64,000 nucleotides of DNA from Panopea generosa (taxonomy: Eukaryota; Mollusca; Bivalvia; Adapedonta; Hiatellidae): positions 66,915,039 through 66,979,038 of the forward strand of contig CM055905.1 in NCBI GenBank assembly GCA_029582155.1, read 5' to 3'. Of the stretch, positions 26,731-37,672 are shown piece by piece. The notes under the pieces are model-generated. The model was not told the DNA's origin and did no database searches. It saw only the letters and a program-made list of their open reading frames with translations. Each line of letters begins with the position of its first letter. Positions within the stretch are counted from its first letter, which is position 1. The position numbers and the translations under genes are program-made.

Positions 26731-29486
26731 GACCCGGGATCAGACGAATTGGGTTTGATACTTCCTCATAGCAGATCAGAGGGACGTGGGTTCGATCTTC
26801 CGCCATTGCAGAACAGAGAGACGAGGGTTCAATCATCACTCATAGCAGATCAGAAGGACGTGGGTTCGATCATCAACAATAGCAGATCAGAGAGACGTGG
26901 TTTTGATCCTTTGTCATAGCAGATCAGAGGGACGTGGGTTCGATCGTCCGTCATAGCAGATCAGAAGGACGTGGGTTCGATCGTCCGTCATAGCAGATCA
27001 GAAGGACGTGGTTTCGATCGTCCGTCATAGCAGATCAGAAGGACGTGGGTTCGATCTTCCGCCATTGCAGAACAGAGAGATGAGTGTTCGATCATCACTC
27101 ATAGCAGATCAGAAGGACGTGGGTTCGATCATCAACAATAGCAGATCAGAGAGACGTGGTTTCGATCCTTTGTCATAGCAGATCAGAGGGACGTTGTTTC
27201 GATCCTCCGTCATAGCAGATCAGAAGGACGTGGATTCGATCCTCATCAATAGCAGGTTAGAATGACGTTGGTTCGATCCACACTATAGCAGATCAGAAGG
27301 ACGTGGTTTCGATCCTCCGTCATAGCAGATCAGAGTAACGTGGTTTCGATCCTCCGTCATAGCAGATTAGAAGGACGTGGGTTCGATCCGCCGTCATAGA
27401 AGTTCAGAGGGACAAGGTATCTATCCTCCGCCATTGCACGACATGGGTTCGATTCTCTCTCATAGCAGATCAGGGGGATGTAGGTTCGATACTTAACAAT
27501 AGCAGGTCAGAATGACGTGGGTTCGATCATCAAACATAGCAGATCAGAGAGACGAGGGGTCAACCTCTTACACATAGCAGATCAGAAGGGTGTGGGTTCG
27601 TTCATCCACCATGGCAGATGAGAGATGTTGGGTCAATCTTCACCCATAGCAGATCAGAAACTAAGGTTTGATCATCACCCATAGCAGATCAGAGAGACGT
27701 GGGTTTGATCATCACCTATAGCAGATCAGAGAGACATGGGTTTGATCATCACCTATTGCAGATCAGAGAGACTTGGGGTCTCACCCATAGCAGATGACAG
27801 ACGTGGGTTTGATCATCACCCATAGCAGATCAGAGAGACATGGGTTTCATCATCACCTATAGCAGATCAGAGAGACGTGGGGTCGATCCTCACCCATAGC
27901 AGATCAGAGAGACGACGGGCCGATCATCAACCATAGCAGATCAGAAGGACGTGGGGTTGATCCTCCACCATTGCAGATGAGAGACGTGTGTTCGATCATC
28001 ATCCATAGAAGATCAGAGGGACGTGGGTTCGATCCTTACCCATAGCAGATCAGAGGGACGTTGGTTCGATACTTACCCATAGCAGATCAGAGGGACGTTG
28101 GTTCGATACTTACCCATAGCAGATCAGAGTGACGTTTGTTTGTTCCTCACATATAGCAAATGATAGGGACGTGGTTTCGATTCTCACCCATAGCAGATCA
28201 AAGGTATGTCGCTATGATTCTCACCCATAGCAGATCAGAGAAACGTGGGTTTTATCCTCACCCATAGTAGATCAGAGGGACGAGGGCCGATCCGCAGCCA
28301 TAGCAGATCAGAAGGACGTGAGTTTTATCCTCCGCCACAGCAGACGAGAGACGTGTGTTCGATCATCACCCATAGCAGATGAGAGGGGCGTTGGTTCGAT
28401 CCTCACCCATAGCAGATCGTAGAAACGTTGGTTCGATCCTCATCCATAGCAGATCAGGGGGATGTCGATTTGATCCTCACCCATAGCAGATTAAAGAGAC
28501 GTGGATTCGATCTTCACCAGTAGAAGATGAGATGGACGTGGGTTCGATCCTCACCTATTGCAGATCAGGGAGACGTATGTTCGATCTTCACCATTAGCAG
28601 TTCATAGAGACGAGGGGTTTATCCTCATCCATAGTAGATCAGAAGGACGTGGGTAATATCCTCACCCACAGCAGATCAGAGGGATGTTGGTTCGTTCGTC
28701 ACCAAGAGCAGGTGAGAGGGTCGTGTGATCGATCCTCTCCCATAGCAGATCCCAAAAACGTGGGTTTGATCCTTACCCATAACAGATCAGAGAGACGAGA
28801 ATTTGATCCTCCGCCATAGCAGATGAGAGTGACGTGTGATCGATCCTTTCTCATAGCAGATCACAGAAACGTGGGTTTGATCCTCACCCAAAGCAGATGA
28901 AAGAGACGTGGGTTCGATCCTCACCCATATCAGATCAGAGGAATGTTGGTTCGTTCCTCACCCATAGCAGATGAGAGAAACGTGTGATCGATCTTTTCCC
29001 ATAACAGATCACAGAAACGTGGGTTTGATCCTTACCCATAACAGATCAGATTGACGAGGGTTTGATCCTCCGCAATAGCAGATGAGAGTGACGTCGGTTT
29101 GATCCTTACCCATAGCAGATGAGATATATGTCTGTTTGATCCTCACCAATAGCAGATCTGAGGGACGTGGGTTCGATCCTCACCCATTGAAGATCAGAGA
29201 GACGTCGGTTCGATTTCACCCATAGCAGATCAGAGAGACGAGGGTTTAATCCTCACCCATGGCAGATCAGATGGACGTGGATTTGATCCTCACGATATAC
29301 AGATCAGAGGGACGGGGGGGGGTCGATCCTCACCCATAGCAGATCAGAGAGACGTGGGTTCGATCCTCACACATAGCAGACCAGAGACGTGGGTTTGATC
29401 TTCCTCCATAGCAGATCAGAGGGACCTGGGATTGGTCCTCCGACATAGCAGATCAGAGGGACGTATGTTCGATTCTCCGCCATAGC
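26731..29486 (+). repeat. 37-bp satellite, block R4
   Basis: About 74 units by length, same unit as R1, ending in the same GATTCTCCGCCATAGCTAGT junction into the flank. Confidence 0.95.
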
Positions 29487-30425
29487 TAGTAGTGGTGAAC
29501 TATAACAGCCATATGTTAAACTTTGTACTTTCGTTATCGTTTTATCAGTGATATATTTATCGCAGGTATACATGTATTATACATCACTGGTATTAAGCGG
29601 TACAGTTGCCATGGTCGTAGGAGCGTTTCAATTATTGGAGGTGGTGGGGTGGGGGGCAGTGGAATGAGTGTATGAGGATGTGTCTCCCTTCCGCTGGGCG
29701 GGATGGGGGTGAAGGGGATATCCTGAAACATTTTGATATCTTATCTAAATGCTGCATTATAAGGAGATTTTATGAGTATATATTGTTGGATTTCAACCCC
29801 GGTACATGTATCTTAAGTTATGGGTTGGAAGATGCGGGGCATATGAGTGGGTGAGTTCCCTGGTACAGGGGGCCTCCCCGAAAACAAAAATTGAAAACCA
29901 AATTCTGCATTCTTGTATATTTTTGTTAAGAAAAAGAGTAGGGATGTATCCAGAAAGGCTAGGAAAGGAATTTATATCGATGAAAATCATTAGTTGGGGC
30001 TAGGAGATGCACGCGGCTTGGGAAAGAGTACCGGAACGGTTTCTCTTCTTGCCATAGAGGTGGACTCTCCTTGGAAATTTTGCAAAATCGTGCATGTTGG
30101 TGCATTGATCAGGTCCTGTCTTTTAGAGAAAAGTGATTGTTATTTACTTCCGAATATTGTGTGACTTTTTCACGTTTTTATTGAACTATACCATGTATCA
30201 TATAAAATGAACTTTCACTGGGTTTTAAACCCGGTATGTCATACACAGTGAGCACTGAGAGAGTGTGGTGTTCTAAGCTGATTGGAGTAGACCCCTGAAC
30301 TTTCTTTTTTATTTTAAAAATCGAATGTTCTATTTTAGTTAGTTTTAGGGGGGAATGATTGTTATTTATTCAATACTTTTAACAAATACATGAATCAGAT
30401 GTATTAAGAACCGGATTTCGAACCC
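29487..30425 (-). repeat. Array flank copy E, right end of the composite satellite
   Basis: Longest minus-strand flank. Unlike copies B-D it continues past GCAAAATCGTG into sequence that is the reverse complement of 1-100 and then, from 30190 to about 30425, of 54690-54930 (landmarks GGGTTTTAAACCCGG, GAGAGTGTGG, AAAATCGAATGTTCTA, AGTACTTTTAACAAATAC-like). This makes the entire 1-30425 block an inverted-ended structure. About 40 bp that are present in copies A-D are missing near 29513. Confidence 0.85.
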
Positions 30426-30429
30426 AGAA

Positions 30430-31206
30430 CAAAACTGTGAAAAGTCGAAACAACGATCGTGAAAAGTCGAAACAATTCGAAACAACGATCGTGAAATGTC
30501 ACAACAACGACGGTGAAAAGTCGAAACAACGATAGTGAAAAGTCGAAACAAGTCTAAACAATGATCGTGAAAAGTCGAAACTAAGACGGTGAAAAGTCGA
30601 AACTAGGATGGTGAAAAGTCGAAATAACGATCGTGAAAAGTCGAAACTACGATGGTGAAAAGTCGATATAACGATCGTGAAAAGTCGAAACAAGTCTTAA
30701 CAACGATCGTGAAATGTCGAAACGACGGTGAAAAGCCAAAACTACGATGGTGAAAAGTCGAAATTATGATGGTGAAAATTAGAAGCAACGATCGTGAAAA
30801 GTCGAAACAACATCTGTGAAAAGCTGAAACTACGATGGTGAAAAGTCGAAACAACGATCGTGAAAAGTTTTAAACAATTCGAAACAACGATCATGAAATG
30901 TCAAATTATCGACGGTGAAAAGTCGAAACAACGATCGTAAAAAGTCGAAGCAACGATCGTGAAATATCGAATCAACGACGATGAAATTTCGAAACTACGA
31001 TGGTGAAAAATCGAAACTACGATCGTGAAAAGTCGAAACAAAGATGGTGAAAAGTCGAAACTACGACGGTGAAAAGTCAAAACAACGAACGTGAAAAGTT
31101 GAAACAAGTCGAAACAACGATCGTGAAATGCCGAAACTACGAAGGTGAAATGTCGAAACTACGATCGTGAAAAGTCGAAACAACGATCGTGAAAAGTCGA
31201 AACAAA
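30430..31206 (+). repeat. 20-22 bp satellite (GATCGTGAAAAGTCGAAACA)
   Basis: Tandem array of a motif ACGATCGTGAAAAGTCGAAA with GATGGTG and GACGGTG variants, about 35 units by length. The same motif forms the inside of the inverted-repeat elements at 3981, 11709, 19236, 25290 and 52452. Several minus-strand frames across it (60-88 residues of FRLFTIVVSTFH type) reflect the period being close to a multiple of three and are not genes. Confidence 0.9.
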
Positions 31207-31219
31207 ATATGGTAATATT

Positions 31220-31507
31220 TTTTAATATATAAGCAGCGATAAGGTCTTGAAATGTATCTTTTCTAATAACTTGTGCCAATTTTTGGCCGTTCAAATTTTG
31301 AAAATTCCGGCAGAGTTTAACAATCAATTTTAATGATATACGATATATGTATTATATATGTATATCGTTTTCAAATAAACATGGTTTTAATCAATTTTCA
31401 CAAACAAATATATGCTAAACTCATAACAAAAAATATATCAATAATAACAAAATCAAGAATAAATTATTATGATGCGTACAAAGGGGATGACCTTAACTAA
31501 TGAGAGA

Positions 31508-31541
<34 letters not shown>

Positions 31542-31680
31542 TCGGGGTCTGGTAACAGTACCATGGGAGTGTAAGTTCGTATTTAAATAGGGAAGTACAA
31601 GCAATTCAATTTGCGGATCTAGGAATGAGGCGCATAGATATTGTCAGGTGTAATTGAAGTTATATTGATTTTGTCTGTTT
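31220..31680 (-). repeat. Inverted copy of the repeat also at 60080-60390, with (GA)n
   Basis: TTTTTGGCCGTTCAAATTTTG and ATTCCGGCAGAGTTTAACAA match, in reverse complement, the sequence near 60300-60360. A (GA)n tract at 31502-31542 corresponds to the (CT)n at 60135-60186. The block continues into the SINE-like element at 31680, so the two were copied as one unit. Confidence 0.65.
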
Positions 31681-31925
31681 CAATATTTAGCGTCGTTTTA
31701 TGTCATCGAGAGCTAACAGACGATTGGTTAACCCAACCACTATTTCCTGGAATCCTTAAGGATTAACCAGTACTAGAAAACACCAATCTCCCAAAGGAAA
31801 TAACTTTCCCATTTTAATCAGCGGAGAGAGTCGAATGACAACGAGGTGTAATGTAGTATGTCAATCATCATGAAGACTGGCCTGGCGGGGATTCAAACTC
31901 AAGACCCCTCGGTTGATAGTCTGAT
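31680..31925 (-). mobile_element. tRNA-derived SINE-like element, family 1
   Basis: On the minus strand: GACTATCAACCGAGGGGTCT, GAGTTTGAATCCCCGCCAGG, GATTGACATACTACATT, then CGATGACATAAAACGACGCT. It is inverted relative to the family copies at 33300 and 59790. Confidence 0.7.
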
Positions 31926-31934
31926 AGTTCATTT

Positions 31935-32095
31935 TTATTGAATACCTCGTAATGAAAGGAACCATCAACAGTTACTGGTTAACGATCTCATATAAAGTTT
32001 ATTGACCGAGCAGAACTCGAACTGACAACCTCAGCGGTGAGAGGTTAGCGATCTTGAGAAGGCACCTTAGATCACTCGGCCACGGAGGAACCTAT
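31935..32095 (-). mobile_element. tRNA-derived SINE-like element, family 2, truncated
   Basis: Minus strand reads TCCTCCGTGGCCGAGTGATC then TAAGGTGCCTTCTCAAGATC, with GTTCGAGTTCTGCTCGG as B-box-like segment. This is a tRNA-Leu/Ser-like head followed by a shortened body. Confidence 0.7.
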
Positions 32096-32309
32096 TCAAT
32101 GATACGTAATATTACATTAATTCCTGTAAAATTATATATGAGTACTATTAATATTTAATTTCATATTCTTTTGTTAAAATGTATAAATAAATAAATAAAT
32201 AAACAGCAATATATATGTATGGGTAAATGTGTCTTCCTTAATCACATATAATCCACAAACCTTCCAAATTAAATAAAAATGTTTTATATTCTATGTTGAA
32301 AAAATGTTT

Positions 32310-32575
32310 CATTCTTTCAACACTTTTTCAAATGGGTTTTAACTCTATCGTTCAACACATGGCAGGTTACATGTGACGTATCCCGTTTTATTGGTGACTC
32401 AACACACCAGAATGAGTCTGAGTAGAACCATCGTTTTTTTTGCAAGTAATTGGCAACCTTTCTCATACATTGTTTGTGCTGAGCTGGACTCAAACCCACG
32501 ACCTCAGTGGTGAGAGGTGAGGTCGTTAACCGGCAGTGCCTTAAACCACTCGGCAACAGCGGACCATTCTAGGGT
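32310..32575 (-). mobile_element. tRNA-derived SINE-like element, family 2
   Basis: Minus strand has the CCGAGTGGTTTAAGGCACTG head, GGTCGTGGGTTTGAGTCCAG, a body containing GTTCTACTCAGACTCATTCT, and an AATGGGTTT-type tail near 32330. The 79-residue frame over it is not a gene. Confidence 0.75.
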
Positions 32576-32864
32576 GTCCGTATTTCTTCAATACATAACT
32601 GTTATTCACATCAATTCACTATACTTAATATAAATTAACCTGATTCAAAAGGAGAAGTTAGATATGACATTTGGTTCAATAAAAAGATCACAACATACAT
32701 CAATGACTTCAATAAAATACATAACATCAAAAATATTAAAATCAACACCAAAAAACACCCCAAACATGACAAAATATGATACATTATATAACTCTTATAG
32801 CGGTATACATTAGGACTTTTAAAAACAAAATAAGCAGCATGCAACACCCGTAGTACTTCCGTAT

Positions 32865-32935
32865 AGTCGGGCGCAGTCAGTAGCGCGTCTTACTTTCATT
32901 CCAGGGGTCGTCAGTTTGAATCCTCATCCGAGTAG
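32865..32935 (+). mobile_element. tRNA-like repeat head
   Basis: CAGTCAGTAGCGCGTCTTAC followed by AGTTTGAATCCTCATCC resembles A-box and B-box spacing of a tRNA-derived repeat. The better preserved duplicate at 59190-59265 reads GTGAGTTCGAACCCCCACCC. No acceptor stem is seen. Confidence 0.55.
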
Positions 32936-33299
32936 CGTGTGTTTTGTCAACAGAACGTAACTATCATCAATATCAGTAGCGTAGCTAAAATGATTCAAGC
33001 TCACCCGGTTCTAAGGAGTGTGGGTGAATGTGTGGATGTGTTTAGGGGCGTCTGGATGCAGTACCTGCTTCTGAAGGCATTTCCAGGAGATAATTCCACG
33101 CATTCGCGAGAAAATAAAAGGTAGATTAAAAAAGTGCAAAAACACTATGAACATAATAATTATGCCACTGACTTTGTCGAAGTTGAGTACATGTGTACTT
33201 AGTCCATGCACGTAAAAGTTCATCTGAAGAAACAGTTAATTTCATTAAAAATCAGACATGTATATCTACTTCCTATGGACGGCAATAAAAATCATTGTC

Positions 33300-33590
33300 A
33301 ATGTTCAGTCGGTAACGCGTCAGACTATCAACAGAAGGGTTTTGAGTTTGAATTCCCGCCAGGCCAGAGACTTCATAATGATTGATATACGACATTATGC
33401 CTCGTTGTCATTCGTTTCTCATCGCTGATTGAAATGGGAAGTTATCTCCTTACGGAGATGGGTGTGTTCTAGTACTGGTTAATCTTCCAGGGTTCCAGGA
33501 AATAGTGGTTAGGTTAAATGGTCATCTGTTAGCTCTCTATGGCATAAAAACGACGCTAAATACTGAAACAGACAAAATCAATATAACTTC
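33300..33590 (+). mobile_element. tRNA-derived SINE-like element, family 1
   Basis: TCAGTCGGTAACGCGTCAGA head, GAGTTTGAATTCCCGCCAGG, GATTGATATACGACATTATG body, and a tail CTCTATGGCATAAAAACGAC then GCTAAATACTGAAACAGAC. Confidence 0.75.
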
Positions 33591-33631
33591 TATTACACCT
33601 GACACTATAAATGCGCCTCATTCCTGGATCC

Positions 33632-33838
33632 GCCAATTGGATTTCTTGTACTTCCCTATTGTAATACGAACTTATATGCTCATGCTACAAAACTTGCTAG
33701 CTTGCAATTGGTATAATATGACTTACATGTAGATCCGCCATTTGTATTTCTTGTACTTCCCTATTGTAATACAAACTTAAACTCTCATGCTACAAGAAAC
33801 TTGCTTGCTTGTTATTGGTATAATATGACTTAGTGGGG
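33632..33838 (+). repeat. Tandem duplication of about 98 bp
   Basis: ATTTCTTGTACTTCCCTATT through GGTATAATATGACTTA occurs twice in a row, with minor differences. It follows the family 1 element. From here to about 34770 no gene is recognised; 33985-34035 contains the dispersed motif GGGTTTTACGGCGTACCAAC. Confidence 0.7.
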
Positions 33839-34034
33839 TGTCTGCGGTATGATATTACAGTGTGGCAGCGATTAGAATACTTTCTCAAGTAGAAACCGTC
33901 GCAATATGACTTAACATTGTTGAAAGAGTAGCTAATCGCCATGCAACAACAAGACAATGACAACTTGATACAAATATAGATGAATGAATGAATAGGGTTT
34001 TACGGCGTACCAACACATTATAGGTTATTCGACG

Positions 34035-34777
34035 CCAACAGGAAGAAAGATTCCAGGTTCACTCTACATGTAAAAAAACAACAAATTAACATACAGATTA
34101 AAAAAATACATCAACAAATGAATATGCAGAATGAACCTAGAACCTTGATACCTGCAGAACTGCAGAGTTTCAGCAAATTCTATCGTATTACTCAATTTGT
34201 CGCTTTTTACGACATGCTTAAGCCACAGTGATCCTATTCTTGCCATCACTCATGGCTCCCTGGAACCACACAGGGGTTGATAATTTAACCACATTAGTGA
34301 ACATGACAAAAAATGATAAAATGAACATGACACCCATTTGGAGGATTCCTACCCCGCTGAAGAGATCAACAGTGATTCTATTCTTAGCCGGAACCACACG
34401 GGCTCAAATATAGATGAAAGCTTAAGGACTCACACCATAATTAACATTTAACAAATGAAGGAGATGGAAATAAAAGTTATGTTCTCTTTTTCTATTTTTC
34501 ACGACTTTGTATTGCAGTGATTTTTTCCTACCATGTGGTAAATGGTTAGTATTTTAGAAATCACAACTGATGTTGATACTAGCTTTCCAGGCATGTCTTT
34601 GTCATTTTAGAATTGTTAATTCGAACCGTATCGTCAGCGAGGAGATGACAAATAATTACTTCTGAAACTGATAGGTATGACTGTGACAAAACTTTTAATT
34701 TTGAAAGGAAAATGGTAAATGTATGCTTTTTTCGCTTTATAATTACAGATCTTGAGCCCAATAGAAAATGTAATAGT
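34035..34777. other. No gene recognised
   Basis: AT-rich sequence with an imperfect internal duplication (GTGATCCTATTCTTGCCATC near 34229 and GTGATTCTATTCTTAGCCGG near 34373). The short frames show no family resemblance. Confidence 0.5.
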
Positions 34778-35015
34778 GGCGAGAGACGCTAAGCTCCTCC
34801 GCGGCCGAAAGATCTAAGGCGCCGTCTTAAACTCTCACCGCTCAGGTCGTAAGTTTGAGTCCCGTTCGATTCAAAAATGTTTTGTGGTAAAGTTTGCCAG
34901 TTACTTGCGGTAAGACGATAGTTCTACTCACACAGGTCTTCCTCTAACAATAAAACTTAATATTCCATATTTCATATGAATTGTGTTGAAAATGGCGTAA
35001 AACCCCATTAAAATG
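34778..35015 (+). mobile_element. tRNA-derived SINE-like element, family 2
   Basis: CTCCGCGGCCGAAAGATCTA then AGGCGCCGTCTT, GTAAGTTTGAGTCCCGTTCG, GTTACTTGCGGTAAGACGAT, and a tail GAAAATGGCGTAAAACCCCA. Full-length family order. Confidence 0.75.
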
Positions 35016-36022
35016 CTTCTCTAATAACAATTAACGGTTATTTTGAATATATCCCTTGTATACCAATTACAGCGAATACCTTTAAAAATAAAAATATCCC
35101 AGACATGCGCAAAGCTCCAACTTCCGTTAGCGTTGGCATTTGTTTACAGTTCGTACCGGGCAACAGTTTATTACTCAGCACACTTGAGTTACTTTATTAC
35201 TGTTTATTATTGATGCCATTATTACAAAGGTATGACCAGTATAAATGTGTAATTTACTTTTATCGAACAATATGTACAATTATGTACACTTAAAGGGGGG
35301 TAACTTTTATATAATACAATTTTCACACATGTGCTGGTTACTATCCGTTATATACACGATAAGGTTTAAATAGTATTATAGAAAGTGTATCAGAAAATGA
35401 CATATTACGACTTAGAAGTATTTAATTTGATTCTAATTGTTTCATTGAGACACCTCTAAACAATTTATAGACTACTATAAATAAACGGTGTTATTTCAAG
35501 TAGCGCCAGCACTTAATACATGATGTGTAATATTGTCATGCCATCAAATTAAAACTGATTAACATTAAAAATCCAGTCATTATCACTCATTAGTCTGTAG
35601 AACGAATCCGGCTTTCCCGATTTGGTTCGTTAAACGGCAATGTTGGGAAAGTCCCATTTCAGCACGTTGATTGGTCAGTTCAACTGAAAATTTGAATTAC
35701 GTCACAGTGTAGTAAGCGTTCAATTGCAATGAATTGTTCGAAAGGCATAGAATTCTCTGCTTTTTAATTCGTAAGATACATGTATCAGTTTCTGGGATAA
35801 ACGATACATATCATACTCAGTGTTTAATGAAGCGTAATGTCTCAATAGGCGGATACAAGAAATTGTTTATAATAAATAACAAATCAATTCAATTATTTTA
35901 TTAAGCACAAAACATCATACAATGTTAACATACTTAACAACTTAAGCGGTTATATAATGAGAAAAGAATGACATATAATAACATAGAAATATATAGCAAA
36001 ATTTCACCAACTAGTAGATCAT
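35016..36022. other. Intergenic stretch with possible promoter motifs
   Basis: No supported gene. At 35660-35715 a reversed CCAAT box (GATTGGTCAG) lies close to a CRE-like TTACGTCA. At 35105-35228 an ATG-led frame ends at a donor-like AAAG|GTATGA, which could be a first exon, but nothing downstream on the plus strand confirms it. Near 35892 TTTATT (AATAAA on the minus strand) would serve the exon at 36023. Confidence 0.3.
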
Positions 36023-36298
36023 TTATTCATAGTGTAAATCATCGTCGGATACCCCGGGTGACAATGCCGATACTTTCCATCCATCACCCGTGGGATCTTC
36101 GCCATCTTCACGTCGTTTTATTTGTACAGAGGAGAATAACAACTGCCAATCAAAACGGCATTTACAAAATGGATACTCTTCAATGGGAATCAAAAAAGGA
36201 GCAAATCCGAACAATATGGCCGCGCCCATGGCCAAAAACGACAATACTTGTGTTTTCAGCTTTTCACAGTTAAAAGGCTTAATATACAGAAGTTTAGA
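36023..36298 (-). CDS. Probable 3' terminal coding exon, unidentified membrane protein
   Basis: On the minus strand an acceptor (TTTATATTTAG, cut at 36299) opens a frame of 91 residues ending in a stop at 36023. It begins SKLLYIKPFNCEKLK, then a hydrophobic stretch (SFLAMGAAILFGFAPFLI) long enough for one membrane pass, a short Cys-containing loop, and an acidic hydrophilic tail ending DDDLHYE. Base composition is richer in G+C than the surroundings. A minus-strand AATAAA lies about 130 bp past the stop. Upstream exons were not found. The exon starts in phase 0, the same phase as exon junctions of the HEPN gene at 40550-44025, so an alternative last exon of that gene is conceivable but unproven. 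The family is not recognised. Confidence 0.45.
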   Translation of the reverse strand, partial: SKLLYIKPFNCEKLKTQVLSFLAMGAAILFGFAPFLIPIEEYPFCKCRFDWQLLFSSVQIKRREDGEDPTGDGWKVSALSPGVSDDDLHYE

Positions 36299-36299
36299 C

Positions 36300-37165
36300 T
36301 AAATATAAATGAAAAGTATCGTAATAGATTAGTCGTTGGTATTCGACGATGAGTGTAAATTTGATATATTCACACCTGGTATATTTAATAGAATTTATGA
36401 AAAGAGCATAGGTAAGCACTTTATACACAATTTTATATACAATTAAACAAATCAAATTGAATTATATTAAGATGTACGTAAACAAGATAATTAACCATAA
36501 ACACGCTTATTCGCTGCTTGTTCTTTCACGTCGTGCATTGGCCAGATGAACATATATTTCAAAATTATTAACAGTATGGATTTTATTTTCTGTCATTAAT
36601 ATACTAAATGTTTGACTATTTGGTCATCGTCAAATATATTTTGGTAGATAGTGTGTCTTTAGATCTTTATAACATGGGAAAACTAGTATAAAATGGTATT
36701 TGTCTTCTATCACATTCATTTTACAACACATGTATTCGCGCACAGAGCTTTCCATATTGTTTTACCGTCCCTCTTCAATAGCTGGATTATGAGCGGTATT
36801 TTTACACAGTTTAAATATTTTTCAAATTCATACCCACAAAATTAATGTAGTTTTAATACTTTAAGTCTTCAGTTGTACACGCTATACAATCGATTCAAAG
36901 TTCATATAGCTTGGAAAGTTCAGCATTGAATAGTAGAGGTAAAGCGTATAATTGGATAATTACAGTTTCGAATGCGAACAATTCATAATTGAGTACCTTA
37001 ACCTGCATTACCTGTATTGAAAATACAAAATCAATGATATGTACAATCGCTATAAAATACCAAACAAGAACATATTATATATATACTGATATACAAAACT
37101 TCATATTGTTATACATATACACTGACCAAAAATGAAAACTTTACATCGACCTGTAATAACTCCGC
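36300..37165. other. No gene recognised
   Basis: AT-rich sequence without repeats or frames that I can assign. It may be intron of the gene that ends at 36023. Confidence 0.4.
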
Positions 37166-37672
37166 TTTAAAGCAACACATCCACGTTTAAACTTTTTTAA
37201 AAAGTTTTTCAGTTGAGTTGTGAGCACGTTTCCCATACATAAATATATGGTCAGTGAGCTGTATATGTGCTAACAAACACTATCCAGAACGCTTTAGAAT
37301 TATAAAAAAAAAGATGTCCAAATTATAAAGCGTGACAAACGCTTAATAAATTATTTTTAAATTGCCGAGGATTCCAACTTGGCTTCAAATTGAATTATGC
37401 GAGTTGTATTAAAAAACTTCACGTTTTATTGCGAAGTGTACTTTACCTGCCTTGAAAGTCATTTTGACAATTTTTTTTGACTCGGGTGAGTTACACGCTT
37501 GTTTTATAAAGTGTTAGTCACGCATTATAATTTGGGCATCATTTTGTTTGGGATTGTGTTTATATGCTCATATACAGCTAATTTATTATATGTTTGTATG
37601 GGAAATGTGCTCATAACTCAATTAATTTTTTTTTTTAAAAAAGTTCAAACGTGGATGTGTTGCTTTAAAGAA
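37166..37672. mobile_element. Long inverted-repeat element (MITE-like)
   Basis: The two ends are reverse complements: CTTTAAAGCAACACATCCAC at the left and GTGGATGTGTTGCTTTAAAG at the right. Similarity continues inwards over much of each arm (GAGTTGTGAGCACGTTTCCC against GGGAAATGTGCTCATAACTC). No transposase. The 65-residue frame at 37499 is within an arm. Confidence 0.75.

Larger units (their letters stand above)
31927..33640 (+). repeat. Duplicated SINE-cluster segment, copy 1
   Basis: The order of elements and the unique sequence between them match 58290-60100 on the same strand: a truncated family 2 element, AATGATACGTA with ATATATGAGTA, a full family 2 element, TTAACTATACT-type sequence, a tRNA-like head (32865-32935), TAGCTATCATCAATATCAGT-like sequence, then a family 1 element. 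Divergence is substantial, so the duplication is not recent. Confidence 0.7.

Noticed and set aside
30366..31327. Proteins of repeated FRLFTIVVSTFH type
   Set aside because: Translation of the 20-22 bp satellite; overlapping frames of equal quality exist.
32317..32556. 79-residue minus-strand frame
   Set aside because: Lies within a tRNA-derived SINE-like repeat, as does the related frame at 58663-58851.
35105..35293. Plus-strand first exon with donor at 35229
   Set aside because: Single donor-like site without a supported following exon.
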